Position numbers and translations under genes: made by a program. From positions 62,001 through 126,000 of the forward strand of contig JAFWMS010000028.1 of the NCBI GenBank assembly GCA_017545535.1: a stretch of DNA of 64,000 bases, written 5' to 3'. The notes below the pieces were generated by a model, which had not been told where the DNA came from, did not search any database, and was given only the letters and a program-made list of their open reading frames with translations. This stretch comes from Clostridia bacterium (GTDB lineage Bacteria > Bacillota > Clostridia > Christensenellales > CAG-138). The first letter of the stretch is position 1. Each line of letters opens with the position of its first letter. Shown piece after piece: positions 7,206 through 14,210 of this stretch.

Positions 7206-7685
7206 ATGATACATCTTGAAAAGCTTACCTATGAGAACTTTAACGACGTCTTTGAGCTTAGAGTAAAAAAGGCGCAGTACCCCTTTGTGGCGGACAACTG
7301 TTACAGCGTTGCCGAAGCGTACGTGACCATGATCAACGGCGGGCATGTATTTCCTTTCGCCATCTACAACGACAAACGGCTTGTCGGCTTCATCCAGCTC
7401 GCGTACGGCGAGAACGCGGATCAGGACGAGGTAAGCGTCGCAAAGGACAATTACGAGATCTGGCGCTTCATGATCGACAAACGATATCAGGGCCGCGGCT
7501 ACGGCAAAGCCGCACTGAAGCTGGCCCTCGATTTCATCCGAACATGGCCCTGTGGAAAAGCCGAATACTGCTGGATCTCCTACGAACCCGAGAATGAGAC
7601 AGCAAAAAAGCTATACGCCTCCTTCGGCTTCGAGGAAACGGGCGAAATGGACGGAGAAGAAGTCGTGGCGGTGATGAAACTGTGA
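7206..7685 (+). CDS. GNAT family N-acetyltransferase (BltD/SpeG-like)
   Basis: This is a 159-residue single-domain acetyltransferase. Motif A is clear: WRFMIDKRYQGRGYGKAAL, with the Q/RxxGxG/A acetyl-CoA loop at about residues 97-105. It is followed by EPENETAKKLYASFGFEETGE, the closing element of motif B. It is closely similar in pattern to the N-terminal domain of the first fusion protein (both have WRFMID and EPENE), so the two may share ancestry and substrate class. GGAGAG lies about 10 bases before the ATG. The gene follows the second fusion after 34 bp and ends the apparent operon. The substrate is unknown; polyamines or aminated drugs are typical for relatives. Confidence 0.88.
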   Translation: MIHLEKLTYENFNDVFELRVKKAQYPFVADNCYSVAEAYVTMINGGHVFPFAIYNDKRLVGFIQLAYGENADQDEVSVAKDNYEIWRFMIDKRYQGRGYGKAALKLALDFIRTWPCGKAEYCWISYEPENETAKKLYASFGFEETGEMDGEEVVAVMKL

Positions 7686-7702
7686 ACTCCTTTTTCCGGC
7701 GA

Positions 7703-7731
7703 TTGACAGGAGATCGAAGGCGTGGTAGCGT
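7703..7731 (+). promoter_or_regulatory. Possible promoter of the beta-helix gene
   Basis: A consensus TTGACA (7703-7708) is followed after 17 bases by TAGCGT (7726-7731), a poor -10 box. The gene may equally be read through from the cassette upstream, since no terminator separates them. Confidence 0.35.
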
Positions 7732-7760
7732 AAGGCAAAGGTTACAGGAGAATATAGTAT

Positions 7761-9509
7761 ATGAAATGTTTCCATAGAATCAAACCTTTTGCGGCGCTGC
7801 TGACGGGGCTGATGCTGCTGGTGACTCTGGTGGCGGTCCCCGTCACCACGAACGGATACACCATGGCCCCCAAGACCACGCCCGAGCCTGGCGAACAGGC
7901 GGAGGGAGCGGTCATAGAGGTGAAGGACGTGGACGAGCTCCTGGCCGCCATCGGACCGGACGCCAACATTGCGTTGGCTACCGGCGATTACGATCTTTCT
8001 GCCGCCGCCAGCTACGGCAAGGACACGGGGAACCCCTACTGCCGCTGGACGGAAACCTCGGAACAGGGCTATGAGCTGCAGATCGTCAATGTCGACGGCC
8101 TGACCATCCGGGGCACCGGCATGGACGAGACCGCCCTGCTTGCCCGGGATCGGTACGCCTGCGTGCTCTGCTTCGTGGGCTGCCGGGAGCTGACCGTCGC
8201 CCAGCTGACGGCGGGGCACAGCCCGGAACCGGGCTTCTGCGCGGGGGGCGTGCTGCGCCTCGACCATTGCGAACAGGTCACGGTGGAGGGCTGCGGTCTC
8301 TTCGGCTGCGGCACCGTGGGTGTCTGGGCCTCCAGCTGCAACGGGCTCACGGTCAGCGCCAGCCGGATCTACGAGTGCAGCGACAGCGCCGTGAACGCGG
8401 ACAGCTGCCTGAACATACAGGTGCTGGATTCGGAGATCGACCATATCGGCTGGAAGAGCGAGTACATAGCTTCCGGCTTGTTCCAGACCTACGGCGGGGA
8501 CGGGTTCACCGTTTCCGGCTGCCGCATCCACGACAGCATCGCCGATCTGCTGCTGCAGTGCGCCTATACCGGCCATGTGGGATTCGTGTCGAACCAGGTG
8601 GCGTATAACTCCCTGCAAAGCGCCTTCGCTCTCCGGGAGCATTCCGCCACGGTGGACGGCTGCGCCTTTCACGGGAACTATATAAACAGCTGGTACGCCT
8701 ATGACGAGGAAGGGTCCTGCCTGCCTGCCCTGGATCAGGCGGGGCAGGAGCTGACGGAGGAGGCCCTTTCGGCCATGGAGATCCGGCCCATCCAGCTGAC
8801 GGGAACGGAGGAGATCGTCCTTCAGGAACCCACCGAGGTGCCCCTGGGCGGGGAGATCGTCGTGACCACCGTGGACGAGTTTCTATCCGCCATCGGCCCG
8901 GATCGGACCATCGTCCTGAAGGGGAGCAACTTCTCTCTGGCGGACGCGGAGAACTACGGCAGTCTGGATGGCTGGTATTACCGTTGGGAGTATACCTATG
9001 ACGGGCCCCAGCTGGTGATCTACGGCGCGACGAATCTGACGATCCGTTCCGAGGCGGAGGATCCGGCGGCCACCACCCTCACGGCCACGCCCCGGTATGC
9101 CGACGTGATCTGCTTCCAGAGCTGCGAGAACCTGCGCCTCGAGAGGCTGACCCTGGGCCACAGCGAGGGACCCAGCGAATGCTCCGGCGCCGTGCTGAAC
9201 TTTGAAAACTGCAGCAGCGTCCTGTTGAACCGCTGCCGCCTCTACGGCTGCGGCACCATCGGCGTCAATGCCATGACCTGCCGGAACCTTCGGGTGGTGA
9301 GCTGCGAGATCTACGATTGCTCCATCAGCGGGGCGGTGCTGTACACCGTCTCCGACGCGGCTTTCCAGAACTGCGCCATCCACGACGTGCCCAGCCCCAT
9401 GCTGTGCTTCTATGACACCTACGGGGTGGTCTGGAACGGAACGACCCTTTCCGGACCCCACTACGACGTGACGGCCGACGGCGAAGCCATGCCGGTGGAG
9501 CTGGGATAA
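7761..9509 (+). CDS. Secreted right-handed parallel beta-helix protein with two homologous halves
   Basis: This 582-residue exported protein has a signal peptide over about residues 1-28 (basic MKCFHRIK, hydrophobic core), then a short Pro/Thr stretch. Two halves of roughly 250 residues repeat the same plan: VDELLAAIGPD / VDEFLSAIGPD, a YCRW / YYRW segment, LTIRGTG / LTIRSEA, LTAGHS / LTLGHS, then pectate-lyase-like beta-helix coils (GCGTVGV / GCGTIGV, RIYECS / EIYDCS). The coils are unusually cysteine-rich for an exported protein. Relatives are polysaccharide lyases or surface adhesins, but no catalytic residues are evident. AGGAGA lies about 11 bases before the ATG. A strong terminator follows. 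The role is unknown; binding or cleaving a surface glycan is a guess. Confidence 0.75.
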   Translation: MKCFHRIKPFAALLTGLMLLVTLVAVPVTTNGYTMAPKTTPEPGEQAEGAVIEVKDVDELLAAIGPDANIALATGDYDLSAAASYGKDTGNPYCRWTETSEQGYELQIVNVDGLTIRGTGMDETALLARDRYACVLCFVGCRELTVAQLTAGHSPEPGFCAGGVLRLDHCEQVTVEGCGLFGCGTVGVWASSCNGLTVSASRIYECSDSAVNADSCLNIQVLDSEIDHIGWKSEYIASGLFQTYGGDGFTVSGCRIHDSIADLLLQCAYTGHVGFVSNQVAYNSLQSAFALREHSATVDGCAFHGNYINSWYAYDEEGSCLPALDQAGQELTEEALSAMEIRPIQLTGTEEIVLQEPTEVPLGGEIVVTTVDEFLSAIGPDRTIVLKGSNFSLADAENYGSLDGWYYRWEYTYDGPQLVIYGATNLTIRSEAEDPAATTLTATPRYADVICFQSCENLRLERLTLGHSEGPSECSGAVLNFENCSSVLLNRCRLYGCGTIGVNAMTCRNLRVVSCEIYDCSISGAVLYTVSDAAFQNCAIHDVPSPMLCFYDTYGVVWNGTTLSGPHYDVTADGEAMPVELG

Positions 9510-9531
9510 GGTCCGAAACAAAGAACGTATC

Positions 9532-9564
9532 GCCCGATGGGAGCAGCGCCCATCGGGCTTTTTT
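9532..9564 (+). terminator. Intrinsic terminator after the beta-helix gene
   Basis: Arms GCCCGATGGG (9532-9541) and CCCATCGGGC (9549-9558) enclose a short loop and are followed by six T. Confidence 0.92.
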
Positions 9565-9607
9565 CAGGCGGGCAAAGAATATATATTGTCTTTTTTCCCA
9601 TACCCCT

Positions 9608-9635
9608 TTGTTTTTCGCCAAATATACGATATACT
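9608..9635 (+). promoter_or_regulatory. Probable promoter of the GPH transporter operon
   Basis: TTGTTT (9608-9613), a 16-base spacer and TATACT (9630-9635) lie in an AT-rich stretch directly downstream of a terminator, leaving a leader of about 58 bases before the ATG at 9700. Confidence 0.5.
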
Positions 9636-9699
9636 TATTTCTGCCATACAGTGTGCTTTTGCAGGCACGGCGGGCAAATCTCAAAGGGAGTAGATCAAC

Positions 9700-11103
9700 A
9701 TGAAAACAAGACGTCTCACCAAGAAGGAAATGCGGATCTTCGCCGTGGGCCAGCTGGGCTGGTCCATCCTGGGCGGCCTCATCAACGCCTGGCTCGTCAC
9801 CTTCTACCTGCCCACGGAGCAGGACATCGCCAAGGGCGCTAGCTTCTATCTGCCCACGGGCCTCATCATCTTCGGCATTCTGACCGTGCTGGGCCTCATC
9901 TCCTTCATCTGCCGCATCTTCGACGCGGTCACCGATCCCTGGATCGCCTCCCTGTCCGATCGGAGCACCAACCCCAAGGGCCGCCGGATCCCCTTCATGA
10001 AGCGGGCCGCCATACCCTTCGCCCTCATCACCGTGCTGGTGTTCTTCGCCCCGGTGAACGGGGTGAGCGGCGTGAACATCGCCTGGGTCCTGTGCACGCT
10101 GATCCTCTTCTACCTGTTCATGACCATGTACTGCACCCCCTACAACGCCCTCATCTCCGAGTTCGGCAAGACCCAGGAGGACCGCATGTACATCTCCACG
10201 GCCATCTCGCTGACCTTCTTCTTCGGCACGCTGATCGCCTATCTGCCCTTCGTGTTCGCCGGGGTCCTTCAGGGCATGGCCGTGTCCTTCGCCTGGAGCT
10301 ATCGGCTCTGCTTCATCGTGCTGTCGGCGGTGGCCCTTATCTGCATGCTGGTCCCCGTGTTCAAGCTCAACGAGAAGGACTTCGTGGACGCTGTCCCCAG
10401 CGAGAGCAACGCCATCAAGAGCCTTGCCAAGACCTTCCAAAACAAGGACTTCGTGAAGTTCGCCGCCTCCGACATCGCCTACTGGATCGGCCTCACCCTG
10501 TTCCAGACGGGCCTGCCCTTCTTCGTGAAGGTGTCCATGGAGCTGGACGCCTCCTTCGCCATGTATTTCCTGGGCGGCATGACGGTGCTCTCCGCCTGCT
10601 TCTATCCCATCGTGTCCAAGCTGGTCAGTAAGTTCGGCAAGAAGAAGCTGGTCATCACGGGCTTCCTAGGCCTGGCCCTCGCCTACGTGGTCACCGCCCT
10701 CATCGGCGTGATCCCCGGCTTCAAAGGCATCGTTCCCGGCGCGCTGATCGTCATCATCTCCGCGTTCCCCATGGCGCTGCTCGGCATCATCCCCCAGGCC
10801 ATCGTGGCTGACGTAGCGGAGGAGGACGCCATCGTCACCGGCGAGAAGCGGGAGGGCATGTTCTTCGCCGCCCGGACCTTCGCCATGAAGATGGGCCAGA
10901 GCGTGGCCATGCTGGTGTTCACCTCTTTGGCGGTGCTGGGCACCACCCAGGACCTTAAGAGCAACGACCTCACCGCCTCCCCTGTGGGCCTTCGGATCGT
11001 GGCCATCGTGGCCATCTGCTTCTGCGTGCTGGGCGCCGTGATACTGGCGGCCTACGACGAGAAGAAGGTCATGAAGACCATCACCGACAACGCCGAGAAA
11101 TAA
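9700..11103 (+). CDS. MFS transporter, GPH (glycoside-pentoside-hexuronide) type
   Basis: This 467-residue membrane protein with about 12 hydrophobic segments resembles the GPH:cation symporter group of the major facilitator superfamily. Evidence is the RIFDAVTDPWIASLSDR motif after the second helix pair (the conserved D in TDP), NPKGRRIPFM in the loop, and a C-half SDIAYWIGLTLFQTGLPFF. GPH carriers import glycosides or sugar derivatives with Na+ or H+. GGGAGT about 11 bases before the ATG marks the start. The next gene begins 10 bp after the stop, so the carrier and the glycosyltransferase-like protein are very likely co-expressed and act on related compounds. The substrate cannot be inferred. 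Confidence 0.82.
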   Translation: MKTRRLTKKEMRIFAVGQLGWSILGGLINAWLVTFYLPTEQDIAKGASFYLPTGLIIFGILTVLGLISFICRIFDAVTDPWIASLSDRSTNPKGRRIPFMKRAAIPFALITVLVFFAPVNGVSGVNIAWVLCTLILFYLFMTMYCTPYNALISEFGKTQEDRMYISTAISLTFFFGTLIAYLPFVFAGVLQGMAVSFAWSYRLCFIVLSAVALICMLVPVFKLNEKDFVDAVPSESNAIKSLAKTFQNKDFVKFAASDIAYWIGLTLFQTGLPFFVKVSMELDASFAMYFLGGMTVLSACFYPIVSKLVSKFGKKKLVITGFLGLALAYVVTALIGVIPGFKGIVPGALIVIISAFPMALLGIIPQAIVADVAEEDAIVTGEKREGMFFAARTFAMKMGQSVAMLVFTSLAVLGTTQDLKSNDLTASPVGLRIVAIVAICFCVLGAVILAAYDEKKVMKTITDNAEK

Positions 11104-11113
11104 GGAAAAAGCC

Positions 11114-12553
11114 ATGGATAAGAGCAGCGTGATCTTCGGCAACCCCATGGACCCCAAGGTGGTCCAAAAGGCCGAGAAAGCCAAGGCCAAGTTCCTGAAA
11201 AAGTTCGGGGACGACACCGAGAAGGTGTACCACCTGGGCCTCAAACCCATCGACCAGATCCCGGAGCTGGGCATCCAGAATCTGATCCACAGCGATGCGC
11301 CCCTGCAGCTTCCGGAAAACGCCCTGATCGTGGGCAACATCCGCATGGGCTTCGGCCACTACCGGATCGCCATGGCCATCGCCTCCTGCGCCAGGGCCCT
11401 GGGCCGCCAGCCCATCTGGTTCGACCTGGCTTCCTTCGACGCCACCGGGTCCAAGATGATCCGGCATCAGAACGACCTCTACTCCATGGGGTCCAAGCTC
11501 TCCCAGAAGGTGGGCCTGTTCAACAAGCTCTATTGGGAGCCTCTGAACAGCGAGGGCTTCCGGCAAATCACCTACAACGCGGGGGACCAGAAGAACGCGG
11601 AGCTGCTGGTGCCCCTGTTCCGTGACCTCCCCAAGGATGTGCCCTATGTGGGCACCCACGTTTGGCCCAGCCAGGGGGCGGTCCATGCGGGCCTCACCCA
11701 CGTGGTGAACGCCATCCCCGACAACTGGCCCATGGGCCTGCATTTGGCCGAAGGGTCCATCCACGCGGTCCAGACCCCCTTCGCCTATCTCGGGTACAAA
11801 AAGCTCAACGGCATGGCGAAAACGGCTTTGAAGCCCATGCCTGACGGGGACCTGTTCGACGTGGGCCACTATATCGACCATGAGCTGGTGACGAACGTGG
11901 AGCATGACTGCCAAAAGCGCCTGGAGCGGCTCAACAGCGGCGCGCCCGTCCGGTTCCTCATGACCGTGGGCGGCGCCGGCGCCGGCGGGGACCTGTACCT
12001 GGCCATGACGCGGCATCTGCTGCCGTATATCCAGGCGGGGCAGGCGGAGCTGTGGATCAACTTCGGCGATCATCTCACCATGTGGGACGTGTTCCAGAAA
12101 GAGATGCCGGAGCTGAAAAGCATCGTCCGCACCTACTTCGACGACTGGCAGGGCCTGCGCGCCTGGGCCGACACGTTGGACGGGGACAGCCCCGCGGGGA
12201 TCACCGCCTTCTGCCACAAGGACATCTTCGAGGCGGTGTATTCCACCAACCTGCTCATGCGCAAGTGCGACGTGCTGGTGACCAAGCCCTCGGAGCTGGC
12301 CTTCTACCCGGTGCCCAAGCTCATGATGCGGCACATCGGCGGCCACGAGGTCTATGGCGCCGTCCACGCCCAGGAGCTGGGGGATTCCACCTTCGAGTGC
12401 GAGACCGCCCCCGCCCTGGCCGACATGATCGACACCCTCATCCAGGACCCGGCCATCCTCAAGCACATGTGCGACCGGATCGTGACGCTCAAAAACCAGG
12501 GCGTCTACAACGGCGGCTACGAGGTGGTGAAGCTGGCCATCGCCGGCAGATGA
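11114..12553 (+). CDS. GT-B-fold glycosyltransferase-like protein, unassigned family
   Basis: This is a 479-residue soluble protein. Two stretches recall GT28/MGDG-synthase-type glycosyltransferases. One is a glycine-rich N-domain loop, GNIRMGFGHYRIAMAIASCA (residues about 74-92, with G-x-G-H as in processive diacylglycerol glycosyltransferases). The other is a C-domain loop, TKPSELAFYPVPKLMM (from residue 390), in the place of the nucleotide-sugar site TKPGG. The middle linker carries FLMTVGGAGAGGD, a typical start of the second Rossmann domain. It sits 10 bp behind a GPH carrier and before a strong terminator, so the two form a closed operon. I do not know a described family with this exact pattern; donor and acceptor are unknown, and a catalytically dead relative is possible. 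Confidence 0.55.
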   Translation: MDKSSVIFGNPMDPKVVQKAEKAKAKFLKKFGDDTEKVYHLGLKPIDQIPELGIQNLIHSDAPLQLPENALIVGNIRMGFGHYRIAMAIASCARALGRQPIWFDLASFDATGSKMIRHQNDLYSMGSKLSQKVGLFNKLYWEPLNSEGFRQITYNAGDQKNAELLVPLFRDLPKDVPYVGTHVWPSQGAVHAGLTHVVNAIPDNWPMGLHLAEGSIHAVQTPFAYLGYKKLNGMAKTALKPMPDGDLFDVGHYIDHELVTNVEHDCQKRLERLNSGAPVRFLMTVGGAGAGGDLYLAMTRHLLPYIQAGQAELWINFGDHLTMWDVFQKEMPELKSIVRTYFDDWQGLRAWADTLDGDSPAGITAFCHKDIFEAVYSTNLLMRKCDVLVTKPSELAFYPVPKLMMRHIGGHEVYGAVHAQELGDSTFECETAPALADMIDTLIQDPAILKHMCDRIVTLKNQGVYNGGYEVVKLAIAGR

Positions 12554-12583
12554 TCGAGCGCGCCTAAAGATCCAGATATGCAA

Positions 12584-12615
12584 AAAACAGGGATTGTGCA
12601 CACAATCCCTGTTTT
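12584..12615. terminator. Bidirectional terminator between the glycosyltransferase-like gene and msrA
   Basis: A perfect 15-bp inverted repeat (AAAACAGGGATTGTG, 12584-12598, with its complement 12601-12615) with A- and T-runs on both sides serves both convergent genes. Confidence 0.93.
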
Positions 12616-12659
12616 GTCATTCTCCTTCCGAAGATCAGGTCAAAAAGAGACGACCGCCC

Positions 12660-13151
12660 TCAATCCTTCCCAAGATGCAGCATCTTCGCCGGGATGTGGC
12701 AGTAGCCGCCGGGGTTCTTGTCCAGGTACTTTTGGTGGTATTCCTCGGCGGAGAAGAAGTTTTGCAGCGGAAGGAGCTCCACCTGAAGCGGCGCACCCAC
12801 CTTCTTCGCCTCGGCGTCGAAGGCGGCCTGCAGGACGGGCAGCTGGTCAGCCTCGGTGTAGTAGACCCCGGTCCGGTACTGGATGCCCTCGTCGCCCCCC
12901 TGCTTGTTCACGGACAGGGGGTCGACGACCATGAAATACAGGTCCAAAAGCTTTCCCAGGGACAGCTTCCCCTCGTCGTAGTCGATCCTCACGGTCTCGG
13001 CGTGGCCGCTGTCGTGGCACACGTCCTGATAGCTGGGCGCCCGATCGGGGCCGTTGGCGTAACCCACCTCTGTGGCGAGGACGCCCTCGAACTGGTCGAA
13101 AAACTTCTGCATCCCCCAAAAACAGCCGCCGGCAAGATAGATGGTCCTCAT
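12660..13151 (-). CDS. msrA: Peptide-methionine (S)-S-oxide reductase MsrA
   Basis: This 163-residue cytoplasmic repair enzyme reduces the S-epimer of methionine sulfoxide. The catalytic motif GGCFWG places the nucleophile at Cys10; YANG, SYQDVCHDSGHAE and the late EYHQKYLDKNPGGYCH stretch (second cysteine for resolution) are all typical. The start at 13151 follows AAGGAAGGGAG. An upstream in-frame start at 13187 has no ribosome site. The gene lies 43 bp after the AT-rich lipoprotein gene on the same strand, and no separate promoter is obvious between them. It may share the promoter at 14007-14035. Its GC content is that of the host genome, unlike its upstream neighbour. Confidence 0.96.
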   Translation of the reverse strand: MRTIYLAGGCFWGMQKFFDQFEGVLATEVGYANGPDRAPSYQDVCHDSGHAETVRIDYDEGKLSLGKLLDLYFMVVDPLSVNKQGGDEGIQYRTGVYYTEADQLPVLQAAFDAEAKKVGAPLQVELLPLQNFFSAEEYHQKYLDKNPGGYCHIPAKMLHLGKD

Positions 13152-13194
13152 GGTTGCGCTCCCTTCCTTTAAGCTGAAATAAACCATTGTTCCA

Positions 13195-13734
13195 TTAGTT
13201 TATTTGATCAATAAATACTATATGGTTTTCAACATCCGATTGAATAACAATTCTGATTCCAACTTTTTCAAGAATTTCCCTTAATGTTTCGTTATCTAAA
13301 TAGAGTTCTGATGCATGCCAAGAAATATATTTGTTCTCCCCCTCATTATTCTGAAGCAACAGTCCATATGTGTTTCGATCCTCCTGTGTCAACTCTCTAT
13401 CTTCGTTCTTCAACAACAGAACCAAGTCTTCCATCTTTTCTTCGGTAATTAATACTTTATTGCCAAAGTCTATTATTATTTTAATCCCATTTAATTCTAC
13501 GCAAACGGATTGCTGTTTGTTAAATGAAGATTTTGCATACTCTGCGCCTAAAGCTAACATTACTTTTTGTGTGGGGAGTTGAACATGATCCTCCATCATT
13601 GAAAAGTCTTTTATGCCTGTTTTCTTTCCATTTACAATCATCATAGCAGTATGCCCCTTCAAAGGTTTACATCCAATTAATGTTCCGAGAATGACTAGTG
13701 TTATAGCTAAAAAACGAATGATTGCATTTCTCAT
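13195..13734 (-). CDS. AT-rich lipoprotein with copper-amine-oxidase-N-like domain
   Basis: This 179-residue protein has a lipoprotein signal: MRNAIIRF start, hydrophobic core and LIGC lipobox with Cys22. Residues 34-95 (VNGKK ... VQLPTQKVMLALGAEY ... VELNGIKIIIDFGNKV) resemble the domain called Cu_amine_oxidN1, a small cell-surface module common in Clostridia that does not itself bind copper. The rest has no recognised family. Base composition is strikingly AT-rich (about one third GC by eye) against its neighbours, and codon use differs accordingly, which points to acquisition from a low-GC relative. It follows the broken protease gene after 12 bp and precedes msrA. Confidence 0.7.
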   Translation of the reverse strand: MRNAIIRFLAITLVILGTLIGCKPLKGHTAMMIVNGKKTGIKDFSMMEDHVQLPTQKVMLALGAEYAKSSFNKQQSVCVELNGIKIIIDFGNKVLITEEKMEDLVLLLKNEDRELTQEDRNTYGLLLQNNEGENKYISWHASELYLDNETLREILEKVGIRIVIQSDVENHIVFIDQIN

Positions 13735-13746
13735 CGTGATTCTCCT

Positions 13747-14016
13747 CTAATTCCGTTTAATCCTGTAGATGCGTTTCAATTCATAAGAATCAAAAATCGG
13801 ACCATCAGTTGCAAAACCGTGCAAAAATTCATCAAATGATTGTTCCCCTTTTATGCCCCAAGGGTTATTGGTATAAACTATGTTCTTTGTTACATTTACA
13901 CCTGTAATTACCACCAAATGGCTGCTACTTTCTCCAGAATAATATGCATACATAGGGCCATAGCTTTTGAGCCAATTATATAACGAGAAAGCATCTGAAT
14001 AGGGGCAGTATACCAC
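13747..14016 (-). pseudogene. C-terminal fragment of a papain-like (C39-type) cysteine protease
   Basis: Eighty-nine codons encode the His/Asn part of a papain-like protease fold: SSHLVVITGVN (catalytic His region) then YTNNPWG (Asn region) and a C-terminal tail. The cysteine half is missing. Upstream in frame, a stop codon occurs six codons before the apparent GTG, and the sequence there changes abruptly from AT-rich to GC-rich at about 14012. The predicted transcript begins inside the reading frame, leaving no good start codon with a ribosome site. I read this as a decayed gene at the edge of a transferred AT-rich segment. A short functional protein starting at the internal ATG cannot be ruled out. 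Confidence 0.65.
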
Positions 14017-14035
14017 AGCCCGGCCCCGGTTTCAA
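14007..14035 (-). promoter_or_regulatory. Promoter reading into the AT-rich island and msrA
   Basis: On the minus strand TTGAAA (14030-14035), a 17-base spacer and TATACT (14007-14012) make a near-consensus promoter that straddles the composition boundary. It would drive the lipoprotein gene and perhaps msrA. Confidence 0.6.
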
Positions 14036-14055
14036 TCCTCCGCCCCGGCCGCGTC

Positions 14056-14084
14056 TTGCATTTTTTGCCCGTTTCCGGTATCAT
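14056..14084 (+). promoter_or_regulatory. Possible promoter of the BMP/ParB-like gene
   Basis: TTGCAT (14056-14061), a 17-base spacer and TATCAT (14079-14084). It would give a leader of about 120 bases. Confidence 0.42.
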
Positions 14085-14210
14085 AAAAGCTGCGCAAGAA
14101 ACTATCATATCCCATGAAGCATACGCCCATGGCCCCTTGGGTATTGGCAATCCGGGGCCGGCTTTGGTAAGATAGGGCAACCTGAAACAGGATAAGGAAT
14201 CGAACATAAG

